The notes under the pieces were generated by a model. That model was given only the letters and a program-made list of their open reading frames with translations, made no database searches and was not told where the DNA came from. From Rhodosalinus sp041365695 (GTDB lineage Bacteria; Pseudomonadota; Alphaproteobacteria; Rhodobacterales; Rhodobacteraceae): a DNA stretch of 64,000 nt. Position numbers and translations under genes: made by a program. Shown in pieces: positions 51,018 to 59,019 of this stretch. Numbering within the stretch: position 1 is the stretch's first letter; each line of letters opens with the position of its first letter. The stretch is taken from contig NZ_JBGFSJ010000003.1 of assembly GCF_041365695.1 (NCBI RefSeq), positions 372,001 to 436,000 on the forward strand. The letters run 5' to 3'.

Positions 51018-51686
51018 ATGACGCCCGAGACGCCCGCCACCCTGCCCGACGACGCCACGCTCACCCGCGAGGGGCGGACCGTGCCCGCGCGGGCGGGGCG
51101 AGTGCTGCTGATCGCCTGCGGCGCCCTCGCGCGCGAAATCCTGGACCTCAAGGCCGCGAATGGCTGGGAGCACCTGGAGCTGCACTGCCTGCCGGCGATC
51201 CTGCACAATCACCCCGACCGCATCCCCGAGGCGGTGCGCGAGGCGGTCGCCCGCCACGGGAACGGTTTCGCACGGATCTGCGTGGTCTATGCCGATTGCG
51301 GTACCGGCGGCCATCTCGCGGCGGTCTGTGAGGAGCTCGGCGTGGAGATGGTCGCGGGGCCGCACTGCTACAGCTTCTTCGAGGGTAACCGCGCCTTCGC
51401 GACCCGCGCCGAGACGGAATTCACCGCCTTCTATCTCACCGATTTCCTCGTCCGGCAGTTCGACGCCTTCGTCTGGGAACCGCTCGGTCTCGACCGCCAC
51501 CCGGAATTGCGCGACAGCTATTTCGGCCATTACGAAAAGCTCGTCTACCAGGCGCAGACCGACGATCCGGCACTGACCGACCGCGCCCGCGACTGCGCCG
51601 TGCGGCTCGGGCTGCCGTTCGAACGCCGGTTGACGGGATACGGCGACCTGGAGGGAACGCTCGCCCACTGGGCGCGGCAGGGCTGA
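51018..51686 (+). CDS. DUF1638 protein
   Basis: This 222-residue protein has the DUF1638 pattern: RVLLIACGALAREILDLKAAN, HLELHCLPAILHNHPDRIPE, VYADCGTGGHL and GPHCYSFFEGN. The conserved Cys and His residues suggest metal or corrinoid contact. DUF1638 genes accompany B12-dependent methyltransferases. Here it follows the corrinoid protein gene on the same strand after 122 bp. The role, for example in reactivating or delivering the methyl group, is inferred from context. Confidence 0.82.
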   Translation: MTPETPATLPDDATLTREGRTVPARAGRVLLIACGALAREILDLKAANGWEHLELHCLPAILHNHPDRIPEAVREAVARHGNGFARICVVYADCGTGGHLAAVCEELGVEMVAGPHCYSFFEGNRAFATRAETEFTAFYLTDFLVRQFDAFVWEPLGLDRHPELRDSYFGHYEKLVYQAQTDDPALTDRARDCAVRLGLPFERRLTGYGDLEGTLAHWARQG

Positions 51687-51784
51687 CGGGCGGCGCGTCC
51701 GGGGCGGCTGCGGCGCCGCGCGACAGTCCCACGGCACCCCGCACGCTCCAGGACTGCGCGGGGCTTTGCCGTGCGCGGTGCCCC

Positions 51785-52192
51785 TTACATCCCGGCCGCG
51801 CTTTCGCGGATGCGCTCGATCATGGCGCGCAGCCCGTTCGAGCGCTGCGCCGAAAGATGATCGTTCAGTTCCAGCCGCGCCAGTTCCGCCCGCGCATCGA
51901 CGGCGGGCACCTCGTCCACGGGCAACCCGTTGTAGAGTTGCCGCAGCACCGCGATCAGCCCGCGCACGATCAGCGCGTCGCTGTCGCCGTCGAAATAGAA
52001 CCGGCCCTCCTCGGCCCTGGGATGCAGCCATACCTGGCTCGCGCAGCCGTCGACCTTGGTGGCCGGCACCTTGAGCGCCGGGTCGAGCGGATCCATCGCC
52101 TTGCCCTGCTCGATCACGTAGCGATACCGGTCCTCCCAATCGTCGAGGAACTCGAAATCCGCCACGATGTCCTCGAAGGCCCCACTCGCCAT
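51785..52192 (-). CDS. sufE: SufE family sulfur acceptor
   Basis: This protein accepts persulfide sulfur from a SufS-type desulfurase for Fe-S cluster assembly. It has 135 residues. FEDIVADFEFLDDWEDRYRY is the standard N-terminal helix, the reactive Cys is C50 in VDGCASQVWL, and GLIAVLRQLYNG is the mid helix. The ATG at 52192 with AGGGGATC upstream is chosen; in-frame ATG/GTG codons at 52216 and 52219 would add eight or nine residues. Confidence 0.88.
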   Translation of the reverse strand: MASGAFEDIVADFEFLDDWEDRYRYVIEQGKAMDPLDPALKVPATKVDGCASQVWLHPRAEEGRFYFDGDSDALIVRGLIAVLRQLYNGLPVDEVPAVDARAELARLELNDHLSAQRSNGLRAMIERIRESAAGM

Positions 52193-52326
52193 CGCCTGAT
52201 CCCCTGCATGTGCCATCACCCATGACCTAGGCGCGCCGGGCGGGCGGGTCCAGCCCCGCCTTGCCGCTTTTCAAGCCCGCGACGATGCGCTACTCGGAGG
52301 GAAAGGCGGGAAAAGGGGCAGTGTCC

Positions 52327-52821
52327 ATGCGCAGATCGGTGACCGTGCTCGTGCTGGCGGCGACCCTCCTGGCGGGCTGTGCGACCGTGCGCGAGTCGCG
52401 CCTCAACCCGTTCAACTGGTTCGGCCGCTCCGTCCCCGTCGAGGCCGCGGGCGACACCAACCCGCTGATCCCGCAGCGGCGCGCCTTCGCCCGTCCCGAG
52501 GACGTCTATCGCGGCGTGCCGATCGACCAGATCACCGAGCTGCGCGTGGAGCCGATGCCGGGCGGCGCCATCGTGACGGCCACCGGCCTCGCCGCGCGCC
52601 AGGGCCCCTACGAGGTGCGGCTCGTGCCCCTCGGCGATCCCGACCGCGCGGATCTGCGTGCCTACAGCTTCAACGTGATCTATCCCGCCTACCGCACCGC
52701 GGTGGGTCCGGCCCGCTCGCGCGAGGTGACGGTGGCCACGTTCCTCTCGGACGGCGAGCTCGAGACCGTGCGAATGATCCGCGTGCAGGGCGCGCGCAAC
52801 GCGCGCGAGTCGCGGCGCTGA
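52327..52821 (+). CDS. hypothetical lipoprotein
   Basis: This 164-residue protein has a clear lipoprotein signal (VLVLAATLLAGC, Cys at residue 18). The mature part has no family I recognise. It reads LNPFNWFGRS and then a conserved-looking segment VDQITELRVEPMPGGAIVTA style around residues 75-95, ending in a basic tail. Small lipoproteins with NPFNWF after the lipid Cys are frequent in Rhodobacterales. Function unknown. It is convergent with rnd, 9 bp apart. Confidence 0.7.
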   Translation: MRRSVTVLVLAATLLAGCATVRESRLNPFNWFGRSVPVEAAGDTNPLIPQRRAFARPEDVYRGVPIDQITELRVEPMPGGAIVTATGLAARQGPYEVRLVPLGDPDRADLRAYSFNVIYPAYRTAVGPARSREVTVATFLSDGELETVRMIRVQGARNARESRR

Positions 52822-52830
52822 AGGACCGGC

Positions 52831-53997
52831 TCAGCCCTCGGGCAGGTCCACCACGGCCACGTTGCGCCCCTTCGCGGCCAGCGCGATGCCCCCCTCGCAA
52901 AGCCGCAGCGCGTCGGCGCCGAACACCTCGCGCCGCCATCCCCTGAGCGCGGCCACGTCGCGCGCGCCGCCCGCGAGCGCGTCGAGATCGGCGGCCGAGG
53001 CGATGAGTTTCGACGCGACGCCCGCCTGCTCGGTCTTGGCCTTCAGAAGCACCCGAAGCAGATCGGCCAGTGCCGGATTGGCCTGCAGCTTGTCGCGTCC
53101 GCGCTCGGGCTGCGGCAGATCCTGCTGGGGGCATTCCAGACCCACGCGGACGGCCGTCAGGATCCCCTCGGCGATCTCGCCCTTGCGCGCCTCGCGCAAC
53201 AGCAGGCGCGCGCGCGACAGCTCCTGCTGGTCGCGCGGCTTGGTCGAGGCAAGCTCCAGCAGCGCGTCGTCCTTGAAGACGCGCGAGCGCGGGATGTCGC
53301 GCGATTGCGCGTAGCCTTCGCGAAAGCGGGCAAGCTCGCGCACCACGGCAAGGAAGCGGGGCGAGTCGTTCCGCGTCTTGATACGCTTCCACGCATCCGA
53401 GGGGTGCAGCTCGTAGGTGGCCGGATCGGTGAGCGTCGAAAGCTCCTCCTCGACCCAGCCGGTGCGGCCGGTCTCCTTCAGTCGCCGCGCCAGATGCTCG
53501 TAGATCTGGCGCAGATGGGTCACGTCGGCCAGCGCGTAGGTTTTCTGCGCGTCGGTGAGCGGGCGGCGCGACCAGTCGGTGAAGCGCGAGGACTTGTCGA
53601 GCGGCGCCTTTGCGATCTTGCGCACCAGCGTCTCGTAGCCCACCTGCTCGCCGAAGCCGCAGACCATCGCGGCGACCTGCGTGTCGAAGAGCGGCTTCGG
53701 GATCACGCCCGCGTCCACGTAGAAGATCTCCAGATCCTGCCGCGCGGCATGAAAGACCTTCACCGTGCCCTCGTGGCGGAAAAGCTCGTAGAGCGGCGCG
53801 AGATCCAGATCGCCCGCGATCGGATCCACCAGCACCGCGTCGGCGTCGTCCTCGCCGGGCATGGCGAGCTGCACGAGGCAAAGCTTCGAGTAATAGGTCC
53901 GCTCGCGCAGGAACTCCGTGTCGACGGTCACGTAGGGGCGCGTCATCGCCTCGCGGCAGAAGGCGGTCAGCTCTTCGGTGTTGGTCAGTGTGCGCAT
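52831..53997 (-). CDS. rnd: ribonuclease D
   Basis: This 3'-5' exoribonuclease acts in tRNA 3' maturation. It has 388 residues. The DEDD-type catalytic residues are visible: D26 and E28 in VTVDTEFL, the Asp in HAARQDLEIF, and the Tyr-Asp set in YALADVTHLRQIY. The HRDC domain follows near 210-290 (LREARKGEIAEG after ARFREGYAQSRDIPRSRVF). The ATG at 53997 gives MRTLTNTEELTAF; the longer frame is antisense to purN. Confidence 0.93.
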   Translation of the reverse strand: MRTLTNTEELTAFCREAMTRPYVTVDTEFLRERTYYSKLCLVQLAMPGEDDADAVLVDPIAGDLDLAPLYELFRHEGTVKVFHAARQDLEIFYVDAGVIPKPLFDTQVAAMVCGFGEQVGYETLVRKIAKAPLDKSSRFTDWSRRPLTDAQKTYALADVTHLRQIYEHLARRLKETGRTGWVEEELSTLTDPATYELHPSDAWKRIKTRNDSPRFLAVVRELARFREGYAQSRDIPRSRVFKDDALLELASTKPRDQQELSRARLLLREARKGEIAEGILTAVRVGLECPQQDLPQPERGRDKLQANPALADLLRVLLKAKTEQAGVASKLIASAADLDALAGGARDVAALRGWRREVFGADALRLCEGGIALAAKGRNVAVVDLPEG

Positions 53998-54097
53998 GAA
54001 ACCCTGTCGCTTGAAACCTTCGCTCGTGGCCTGCCCGTCCTCGCGACCGGGCGGCCGGGTGGTCGTAAGCCATGGCGGCGCGGATGAAAAGCGCCGC

Positions 54098-54688
54098 TCA
54101 CGGCAGACGTACCGGCGTCGTGTCGCCGGCCGCGAAACGCCGAAGCACCGCGGGATAAAGGCGATGCTCGGCGGCCAGCACCCGCGTGGCCAGCGTGCCG
54201 GGGGTGTCGTCAGGCTCCACCGGTACCCGCGCCTGCCCGAGGATCGGGCCGTCGTCGAGCGCGGCCGTGACCTCGTGCACGGTGCAGCCATGCGCCTCGT
54301 CGCCCGCGGCGAGCGCGCGGGCATGCGTGTCGAGCCCGCGGTATTTCGGCAGAAGCGAGGGGTGGATGTTGAGAATCCGCCCCGCCCAGCGGCCCACGAA
54401 GCCTTCGCTCAGCACGCGCATGAAGCCCGCGAGGCAAAGAATGTCGGGCCGGGCCGGGGCGAGCGCGGCGTCGAGCGCGGCCTCGAAGCTTTCGCGGTCG
54501 GGAAACCGCGTGTGATCCACCACCGCCGTGGGCACGCCGAGCGCCTCGGCCCGCGCGAGCCCGCCCGCGCCGGGGCGGTTCGACAGGACCAGCACGGGGC
54601 GGGCGGGATGATCGCCCGCCATGCTTTCCACGAGGCGCACCATGTTGGAGCCGCCGCCCGAGATCAGGATGGCGACCCGCCGCGTCAC
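54098..54688 (-). CDS. purN: phosphoribosylglycinamide formyltransferase
   Basis: This enzyme transfers the formyl group from 10-formyl-THF to GAR in purine synthesis. It has 196 residues: VAILISGGGSNM at the N-terminus, AGFMRVLSEGFV, the signature NIHPSLLPKYRGLDTHARAL and GCTVHEVTAALDDGPIL with the catalytic Asp. It starts with GTG at 54688 overlapping the purM stop (GTGA), the standard purM-purN arrangement. Confidence 0.95.
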   Translation of the reverse strand: MTRRVAILISGGGSNMVRLVESMAGDHPARPVLVLSNRPGAGGLARAEALGVPTAVVDHTRFPDRESFEAALDAALAPARPDILCLAGFMRVLSEGFVGRWAGRILNIHPSLLPKYRGLDTHARALAAGDEAHGCTVHEVTAALDDGPILGQARVPVEPDDTPGTLATRVLAAEHRLYPAVLRRFAAGDTTPVRLP

Positions 54689-55728
54689 CCGAGCGCGCCC
54701 CGGTAGCCGACCCCCTGCCCCGCGGTGACCCGGCCGATCCGGTGCACGGTCTCGCCCTCGGCGCGCAGCAGCGCGGCCAGCGCGTCGGCCCGGTCGGGCG
54801 CGACCACCGCCACCATGCCGATACCGCAGTTGAAGCTGCGCAGCATCTCGGCGCCGTCCACGCCGCCCTCGGCCATGATCCAGCCGAAGACCGGCGGCAG
54901 CGCCCAGGCGGCAAGATCGATCTCGGCGCCGAGCCCCTCGGGCAGGACGCGCGGCAGGTTCTCGGTGAGCCCGCCCCCGGTGATGTGGGCGAGTGCCTGA
55001 ACGCCGCCCGCGCGCCGCGCCGCGAGCGCGGGTTTGACGTAAAGCCGCGTGGGGGTGAGAAGCGCCGCGCCGAGCGATCCCGCGCCCCAGGGGCACGGCG
55101 CGTCCCACGCGAGCCCCGCGCGCTCGGCCACCAGGCGCACGAGCGAGAAGCCGTTCGAATGCACGCCGTCCGAGGCGAGGCCCAGCAGCACGTCGCCCTC
55201 CGAGACGCCCGACGGAAGCGCCTGACCGCGTTCCATGGCGCCCACGGCGAAGCCCGCGAGGTCAAAGTCGCCCGCCGCGTACATGCCCGGCATCTCCGCC
55301 GTCTCGCCGCCGATGAGCGCCGCGCCCGACCGCGCGCAGCCCTCGGCGATTCCCTCGATCACGTCGGCCGCCGCATCGGGCTCGAGCCGCCCGGTCGCGA
55401 AATAGTCGAGAAAGAAGAGCGGCTCGGCCCCCTGGCAGACGAGGTCGTTCACGCACATCGCCACGAGATCGACCCCCACGCCCGCGAGCGTGCCGGTGTC
55501 GATGGCGATGCGCAGCTTGGTGCCCACCCCGTCGGTCGCAGCCACGAGGACCGGGTCAGCGTAGCCCGCCGCCTTGAGGTCGAAGAGCGCGCCGAACCCG
55601 CCGAGCCCGGCCATGACGCCCGGCCGCGCGGTGCGCGCGGCGGCGGGCTTGATCCGCTCCACCAGCGCCTCCCCGGCGTCGATATCGACGCCCGACCGGG
55701 CGTAGGTCAGTCCGTTCTTCTGGGTCAT
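54685..55728 (-). CDS. purM: phosphoribosylformylglycinamidine cyclo-ligase
   Basis: This is AIR synthetase, the step after FGAM synthase. It has 347 residues: LTYARSGVDIDAGEALVERI, GGFGALFDL, VGTKLRIAIDTG, VNDLVCQGAEPLFFLDYFA and GCARSGAALIGGETAEMPG are all standard. The ATG at 55728 (MTQKNG) is used instead of the longer frame. Coupled to purN. Confidence 0.95.
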   Translation of the reverse strand: MTQKNGLTYARSGVDIDAGEALVERIKPAAARTARPGVMAGLGGFGALFDLKAAGYADPVLVAATDGVGTKLRIAIDTGTLAGVGVDLVAMCVNDLVCQGAEPLFFLDYFATGRLEPDAAADVIEGIAEGCARSGAALIGGETAEMPGMYAAGDFDLAGFAVGAMERGQALPSGVSEGDVLLGLASDGVHSNGFSLVRLVAERAGLAWDAPCPWGAGSLGAALLTPTRLYVKPALAARRAGGVQALAHITGGGLTENLPRVLPEGLGAEIDLAAWALPPVFGWIMAEGGVDGAEMLRSFNCGIGMVAVVAPDRADALAALLRAEGETVHRIGRVTAGQGVGYRGALG

Positions 55729-55821
55729 CGGCTGTGCTCCGGGCCGCTCGCGGGTGTGCGATGGCGTATCCCAACGCTCCGGACCCCGCAACTCCCGCGG
55801 CCGCGCCATTCACTCGCCCGA

Positions 55822-56382
55822 TCAGGCGTCTTTCGGCTCGAAAACGAGGCTCGTGCCGTTGATGCAGTGCAGCACCTGCCCCTCGACCAGCAGGATATGG
55901 CCAAGATGGCTTCCGCAGCGGCGGCAATGCGCCTCGATCTCGGGTTTGGCGACCGGCTCGTCCTGCGATGTTCCGGCGCTCATGTCCGTCACCTGCACCT
56001 CGAAATACTGGATCCCGGTGAGGACGGCGTTGGGCTCGCTGTGGCGGAAGAAGACCCAGCCCTTGTCGAGCGGCTCCTTGTACCGCGCGTCGTAGGCGGG
56101 CAGGTCGCACCCCCGGCAGCGGTAGCGGCCGGCGCGGCCCTCGGTCATCAGGGGGCTCGTGTGCGGGCGCTCGGTGACTTCCTCGCGCAGAACGCGGAAT
56201 TCCGCGTCGTCGAGCATGGCGCGCCACTCGGCCTCGCTGCGCTGGATCTCGAAGGCGAAATCGTCGCCGGCGGTGGCGGCATCCGCGGAACGCGGCCGGC
56301 CGGCCGCCAGCGTCGCGGCCGTCGCCGCCGCGGATCCCAGAAAGCTGCGGCGGCCCAGCCTGGCGTGATGTGCGTCGGTCAT
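55822..56382 (-). CDS. msrB: Tat-exported peptide-methionine (R)-S-oxide reductase
   Basis: This enzyme repairs oxidised methionine (R form) in proteins. The N-terminus is a twin-arginine signal (LGRRSFLGSAAATAATLAAG), so this MsrB acts in the periplasm. Zinc cysteines are C89 and C92 (CRGC) and C153 and C156 (CRRC), and the catalytic Cys is C173 in LHCINGTSLVF. Total length is 186 residues. The ATG at 56382 has GAGGGAGA upstream. Reduction probably depends on a membrane thiol carrier such as CcdA; this is inference. Confidence 0.9.
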   Translation of the reverse strand: MTDAHHARLGRRSFLGSAAATAATLAAGRPRSADAATAGDDFAFEIQRSEAEWRAMLDDAEFRVLREEVTERPHTSPLMTEGRAGRYRCRGCDLPAYDARYKEPLDKGWVFFRHSEPNAVLTGIQYFEVQVTDMSAGTSQDEPVAKPEIEAHCRRCGSHLGHILLVEGQVLHCINGTSLVFEPKDA

Positions 56383-56721
56383 GGCATCTGTCTCCCTCTT
56401 GCGTGTCCGCACAGGCTACACCCGCCGCCCGCTCACACGCGACGAAACCCGTCGTGAGCCGGACGCAGGCCGCGCGCACGCCGCCGTGCGCAAGGCTGCG
56501 GTGACTCGTCGCGGCCCTGTAGGGTGGTCGTGAACGCCGCCGGCAAGCCACGCGTCGCGGACCAGGGCGCGCCCGGACACCGAGGCCGTTAAAGGCCATG
56601 ATCGCAGGCGCAAGGCGCCGGTCACGGGACGTTCACCCGTGATCCTCGCAAGGTGTTTTGTGCGTGAACGGCCCGTGGACCTAGCGTCATCCCTGCCTGA
56701 ACATCAACGAAGGAGGGCAAC
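56383..56721. other. intergenic region without genes
   Basis: No supportable gene is seen between msrB and the small exported protein gene. A hairpin TCACGGG/CCCGTGA lies near 56625-56643, and GAAGGAGGG forms the ribosome site of the downstream gene. No clear promoter match could be assigned. Confidence 0.4.
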
Positions 56722-57075
56722 ATGAAACTGAAGCTGAAAACCGTCATCTCCGGCCTCGTCGCCGCGAGCGCACTTTCCACTTTTGCCGTCGCTCAGGGCA
56801 GCGGCGACATGGAAAGCAACATGCAGGAGGGCGACTACCGCATCGAGATCATTGCCAAGGGCGACGCGCCGGTGGGCTATCGCATCTTCGCGGACGGCAA
56901 CATCGTCCAGCTGCACGAATGCGGCATCGGCATGGAGGACTCGGTCTACGACAACAACGCCGCCGGGACCGTGTTCGACGGGCGCGACTGCTTCCAGGTG
57001 AGCGGGACCCTGCGCAACATCCAGGTGACCGACCGCGCGAACGCGACCATCCTCGTGAACGGCGAGGAAGTGTGA
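56722..57075 (+). CDS. small exported protein of unknown function
   Basis: This 117-residue protein has a signal peptide cut near AVA-Q (residue 24) and a mature part of about 90 residues with two cysteines (C67 and C90) that could form one disulfide. The mature domain looks like a small beta-rich fold (YRIEIIAKGDAPVGYRIFAD, GTVFDGRDCFQVSG, LRNIQVTDRANATILVNG). It has a strong GGAGG ribosome site. No family recognised. It stands alone between msrB and the tRNA gene. Confidence 0.7.
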   Translation: MKLKLKTVISGLVAASALSTFAVAQGSGDMESNMQEGDYRIEIIAKGDAPVGYRIFADGNIVQLHECGIGMEDSVYDNNAAGTVFDGRDCFQVSGTLRNIQVTDRANATILVNGEEV

Positions 57076-57194
57076 GGCCCCGGGCTCCTGCGGGGCGCGG
57101 CGGCACCGCCGCCGCGCCCTGCCTCGCCCCGCACGCGGTCCCGCCGCCGGGCGGACTTGACCTGACCACCCGCCCCTGCCAATCAGATCGCGGC

Positions 57195-57271
57195 GGGCCT
57201 GTAGCTCAATCGGTTAGAGCAGAGCGCTCATAACGCTTTGGTTGGGGGTTCGAGTCCCTCCGGGCCTACCA
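57195..57271 (+). tRNA. tRNA with CAU anticodon, probably tRNA-Ile2
   Basis: This 77-nt tRNA has encoded CCA, D arm TAGCTCAATCGGTTAGAGCA, anticodon loop CTCATAA and T arm GGGGG-TTCGAGT-CCCTC. The anticodon CAU could belong to Met or to Ile2 (lysidine-modified). C4-G69 and C5-G68 pairs in the acceptor stem and the AGCAGAGCGCTCATAACGCT arm favour the Ile2 type recognised by TilS. The first acceptor pair would be G1-U72, which is unusual. Confidence 0.9.
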
Positions 57272-57748
57272 TCGGTTCCCGAGGGGGTGGGGTGGTCCTG
57301 TTTCGCGGCAAACACGCCGGCCGGCCATTCCCCTTTGTCATCCTTGGCAGGCTGCCCAATCCCGATCGACCGCACTCGCACAAAAGCAGGCGCGCGCCCG
57401 CAATCTGGTGCGACCCTCGTGCCCGGTGTTTCCGGTTCGCGGGACCGAACCAGTACGCCGGCTCGGGGTGAGATGCCGACGGCGCCGGGATTGCGGCGCA
57501 GGAAGAAGGGGGGGGCCACGGCTGCCGCATGGCGTGAAGCGGCAACGGTGCTGACGATCCTGCAAGGCCTCGCGCTTTTTCGGCGCGAACAAGGACATGG
57601 TCGATGCCCAAGCTGGCCGGCGGGGCGCCTTCCTCCGGGGCCGTTTTCCACCTGATGAAGGCGCAGTGACGCCAGCCTTTTCCGTCCGGCGGGCGCGCGC
57701 TCCGACCGCTTGCGTCAGGGACGCGCAAGCATGGCCGGTGCGCGGCGG
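57272..57748. other. intergenic region without genes
   Basis: About 480 bp between the tRNA and the glycine-rich gene show no convincing coding sequence. Short frames on both strands have no family features, and one passes antisense through the tRNA. No attachment-like repeat of the tRNA 3' end was seen. Confidence 0.4.
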
Positions 57749-58123
57749 TCAGCGGCGCGAACCTGCCCCGTTGCCACCACCATGGCCGCCATTACCGTTA
57801 CCACCACCATGGCCGCCACCACCATGGCCGCCACCGCCGTGGCCGCCATCGCCGCCGCCATTGCCGGAGCCGCCATGGCCGCCGCCGCCACCACCACGAC
57901 CGGACCCGTCCGCGTCGAGCTTGCCATTCGCGTTTCTGGCCAGCGCGCCGCGCATCTCGTCTTCGCCCGGGGTATCGGCGCTGCGCGCCTGGTTCGCGTC
58001 GTGATACTTGGACAGGACGGTATCGTCCTCGCCCGCCCAGGGATTGCCGTGGTCCGCCTGCAGCGGTGCGCCAAGGCATAGCGTTGTTGCGACGAAGGTC
58101 GCGGCCAGTGTCGATCGTTTCAT
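57749..58123 (-). CDS. secreted Gly/His-rich low-complexity protein
   Basis: This 124-residue protein has a signal peptide (cut after LQA near residue 23) and then HGNPWAGEDDTVLSKYHDAN. The C-terminal half is built from short GGGHGG/GNGG units with regularly spaced His. Such sequences are flexible and can bind metals or form adhesive secreted material; no family is known. The ATG at 58123 follows GAGGAG. An inverted repeat lies about 45 bp upstream of the start. Confidence 0.75.
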   Translation of the reverse strand: MKRSTLAATFVATTLCLGAPLQADHGNPWAGEDDTVLSKYHDANQARSADTPGEDEMRGALARNANGKLDADGSGRGGGGGGHGGSGNGGGDGGHGGGGHGGGGHGGGNGNGGHGGGNGAGSRR

Positions 58124-58167
58124 GAAAGTCTCCTCGCTCAGGTCAGCCCCCCACCTGGAACGGGAAG

Positions 58168-58194
58168 ATATCACACATAACGCAATCGTGATAT
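58168..58194 (-). promoter_or_regulatory. inverted repeat upstream of the glycine-rich gene (operator candidate)
   Basis: ATATCAC (58168-58174) and GTGATAT (58188-58194) form a 7-bp inverted repeat with a 13-nt spacer, in an AT-rich patch that stands out from the GC-rich surroundings. The right arm is part of the palindrome TGATATATCA at 58189-58198. It lies 45-71 bp upstream of the ATG, a suitable place for a dimeric regulator; which one is unknown. Confidence 0.4.
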
Positions 58195-58258
58195 ATCAAA
58201 TATGGAATTCGTTGCGGCCTGCGCAGGAAACCGCCGGCACGGTGCGGCGGCGTCCGGC

Positions 58259-58804
58259 TCAACGCAGCGGGTGCAGGTTTTCGGCCGGCACCGTCGCGCG
58301 CACCTCCCGTCCCATCATCGAGAACAGGACCCGCAACCGCGCCGGTTCATCCATCGCCTCGATCCGGCCCGCGAGATCGGTAAAGGGCCCGGCCACCACG
58401 CGCACCCGGTCGCCCTCCGCGAGGCAGGGCGCGCCGATCAGCCGGCCCTCTTCATCGCAGCGCGCGCGCAGCACGTCCACGAAGCCCGCAGGCAGCGGGC
58501 TCGGCCCGCGCTGGGCCGTCTGCACCAGACGCGCCACGCCGCGCGTGCCCTGCACCGCGCGCCAGGGGCCCGCCCGGGGCGTCGCGCGGACGAAGAGGTA
58601 ACCGGGAAACAGCAGGCGGCGCAGGCCGCGCAGCCGGCGGCCCCGGCGGCTCGTCTCGAGGCGCCAGGGGGCGAAGGTGTCGAAACCCTGCCGGCCGAGA
58701 TGGGTGACGGCCATGGAAAGACCGTTCGGCTTGAGCTGCGCGACGAACCACCCATCGCTTTCCACCCGGGTGGCGCAGGTGTCGGCGACGGCGTGCAAGC
58801 TCAT
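58259..58804 (-). CDS. NusG/RfaH-like transcription antitermination protein
   Basis: This 181-residue NusG paralogue has an N-terminal NGN domain (GWFVAQLKPNGLSMAVTHLG, GFDTFAPW, LFPGYLFVRATP) and a C-terminal KOW domain (EGDRVRVVAGPFTDLAGRIE). The length and the adjacency to surface-polysaccharide genes fit the specialised RfaH/UpxY-type antiterminators rather than housekeeping NusG. It is divergent from the polysaccharide operon that starts at 59020. Targeting of that operon is inferred. Confidence 0.85.
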   Translation of the reverse strand: MSLHAVADTCATRVESDGWFVAQLKPNGLSMAVTHLGRQGFDTFAPWRLETSRRGRRLRGLRRLLFPGYLFVRATPRAGPWRAVQGTRGVARLVQTAQRGPSPLPAGFVDVLRARCDEEGRLIGAPCLAEGDRVRVVAGPFTDLAGRIEAMDEPARLRVLFSMMGREVRATVPAENLHPLR

Positions 58805-59019
58805 GTTTTCGGGCCACTCCTGTGCGTGTGGGAAGGCTCCGGAAAACTGGTTAAGACACCGTTAATGGGCGATATTAAAAATGAATTGACCCGCATGGCG
58901 GGAATCCGCGAAGGTCGTGCCATGACCGCGCCGCGGATATCACGGGCGCCCTGACCGGGCGACTTCCGCTGCGGTAGCCATGGCGCGCCTGCCCCCCCCC
59001 ACGCGCCGCCTTTCCGATC
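58805..59019 (+). promoter_or_regulatory. divergent leader with ops-like motif and C9 tract
   Basis: This 215-bp region separates the antiterminator gene from the polysaccharide operon. An AT-rich patch at 58850-58890 is the likely promoter zone (weak match TTAAGA, 16 nt, TATTAA on the plus strand). GCGGTAGCC at 58971-58979 resembles the core of the ops element (GGCGGTAGC) read by RfaH. A run of nine C lies at 58992-59000, 20 nt before the ATG of the first operon gene, exactly where a ribosome binding site is expected but not seen. Confidence 0.4.

Noticed and set aside
57760..57900. Regular CCACCATGGCC-like repeats considered as a CRISPR array or VNTR
   Set aside because: There are no unique spacers. 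The pattern is the coding sequence of the Gly/His-rich protein read on the other strand.
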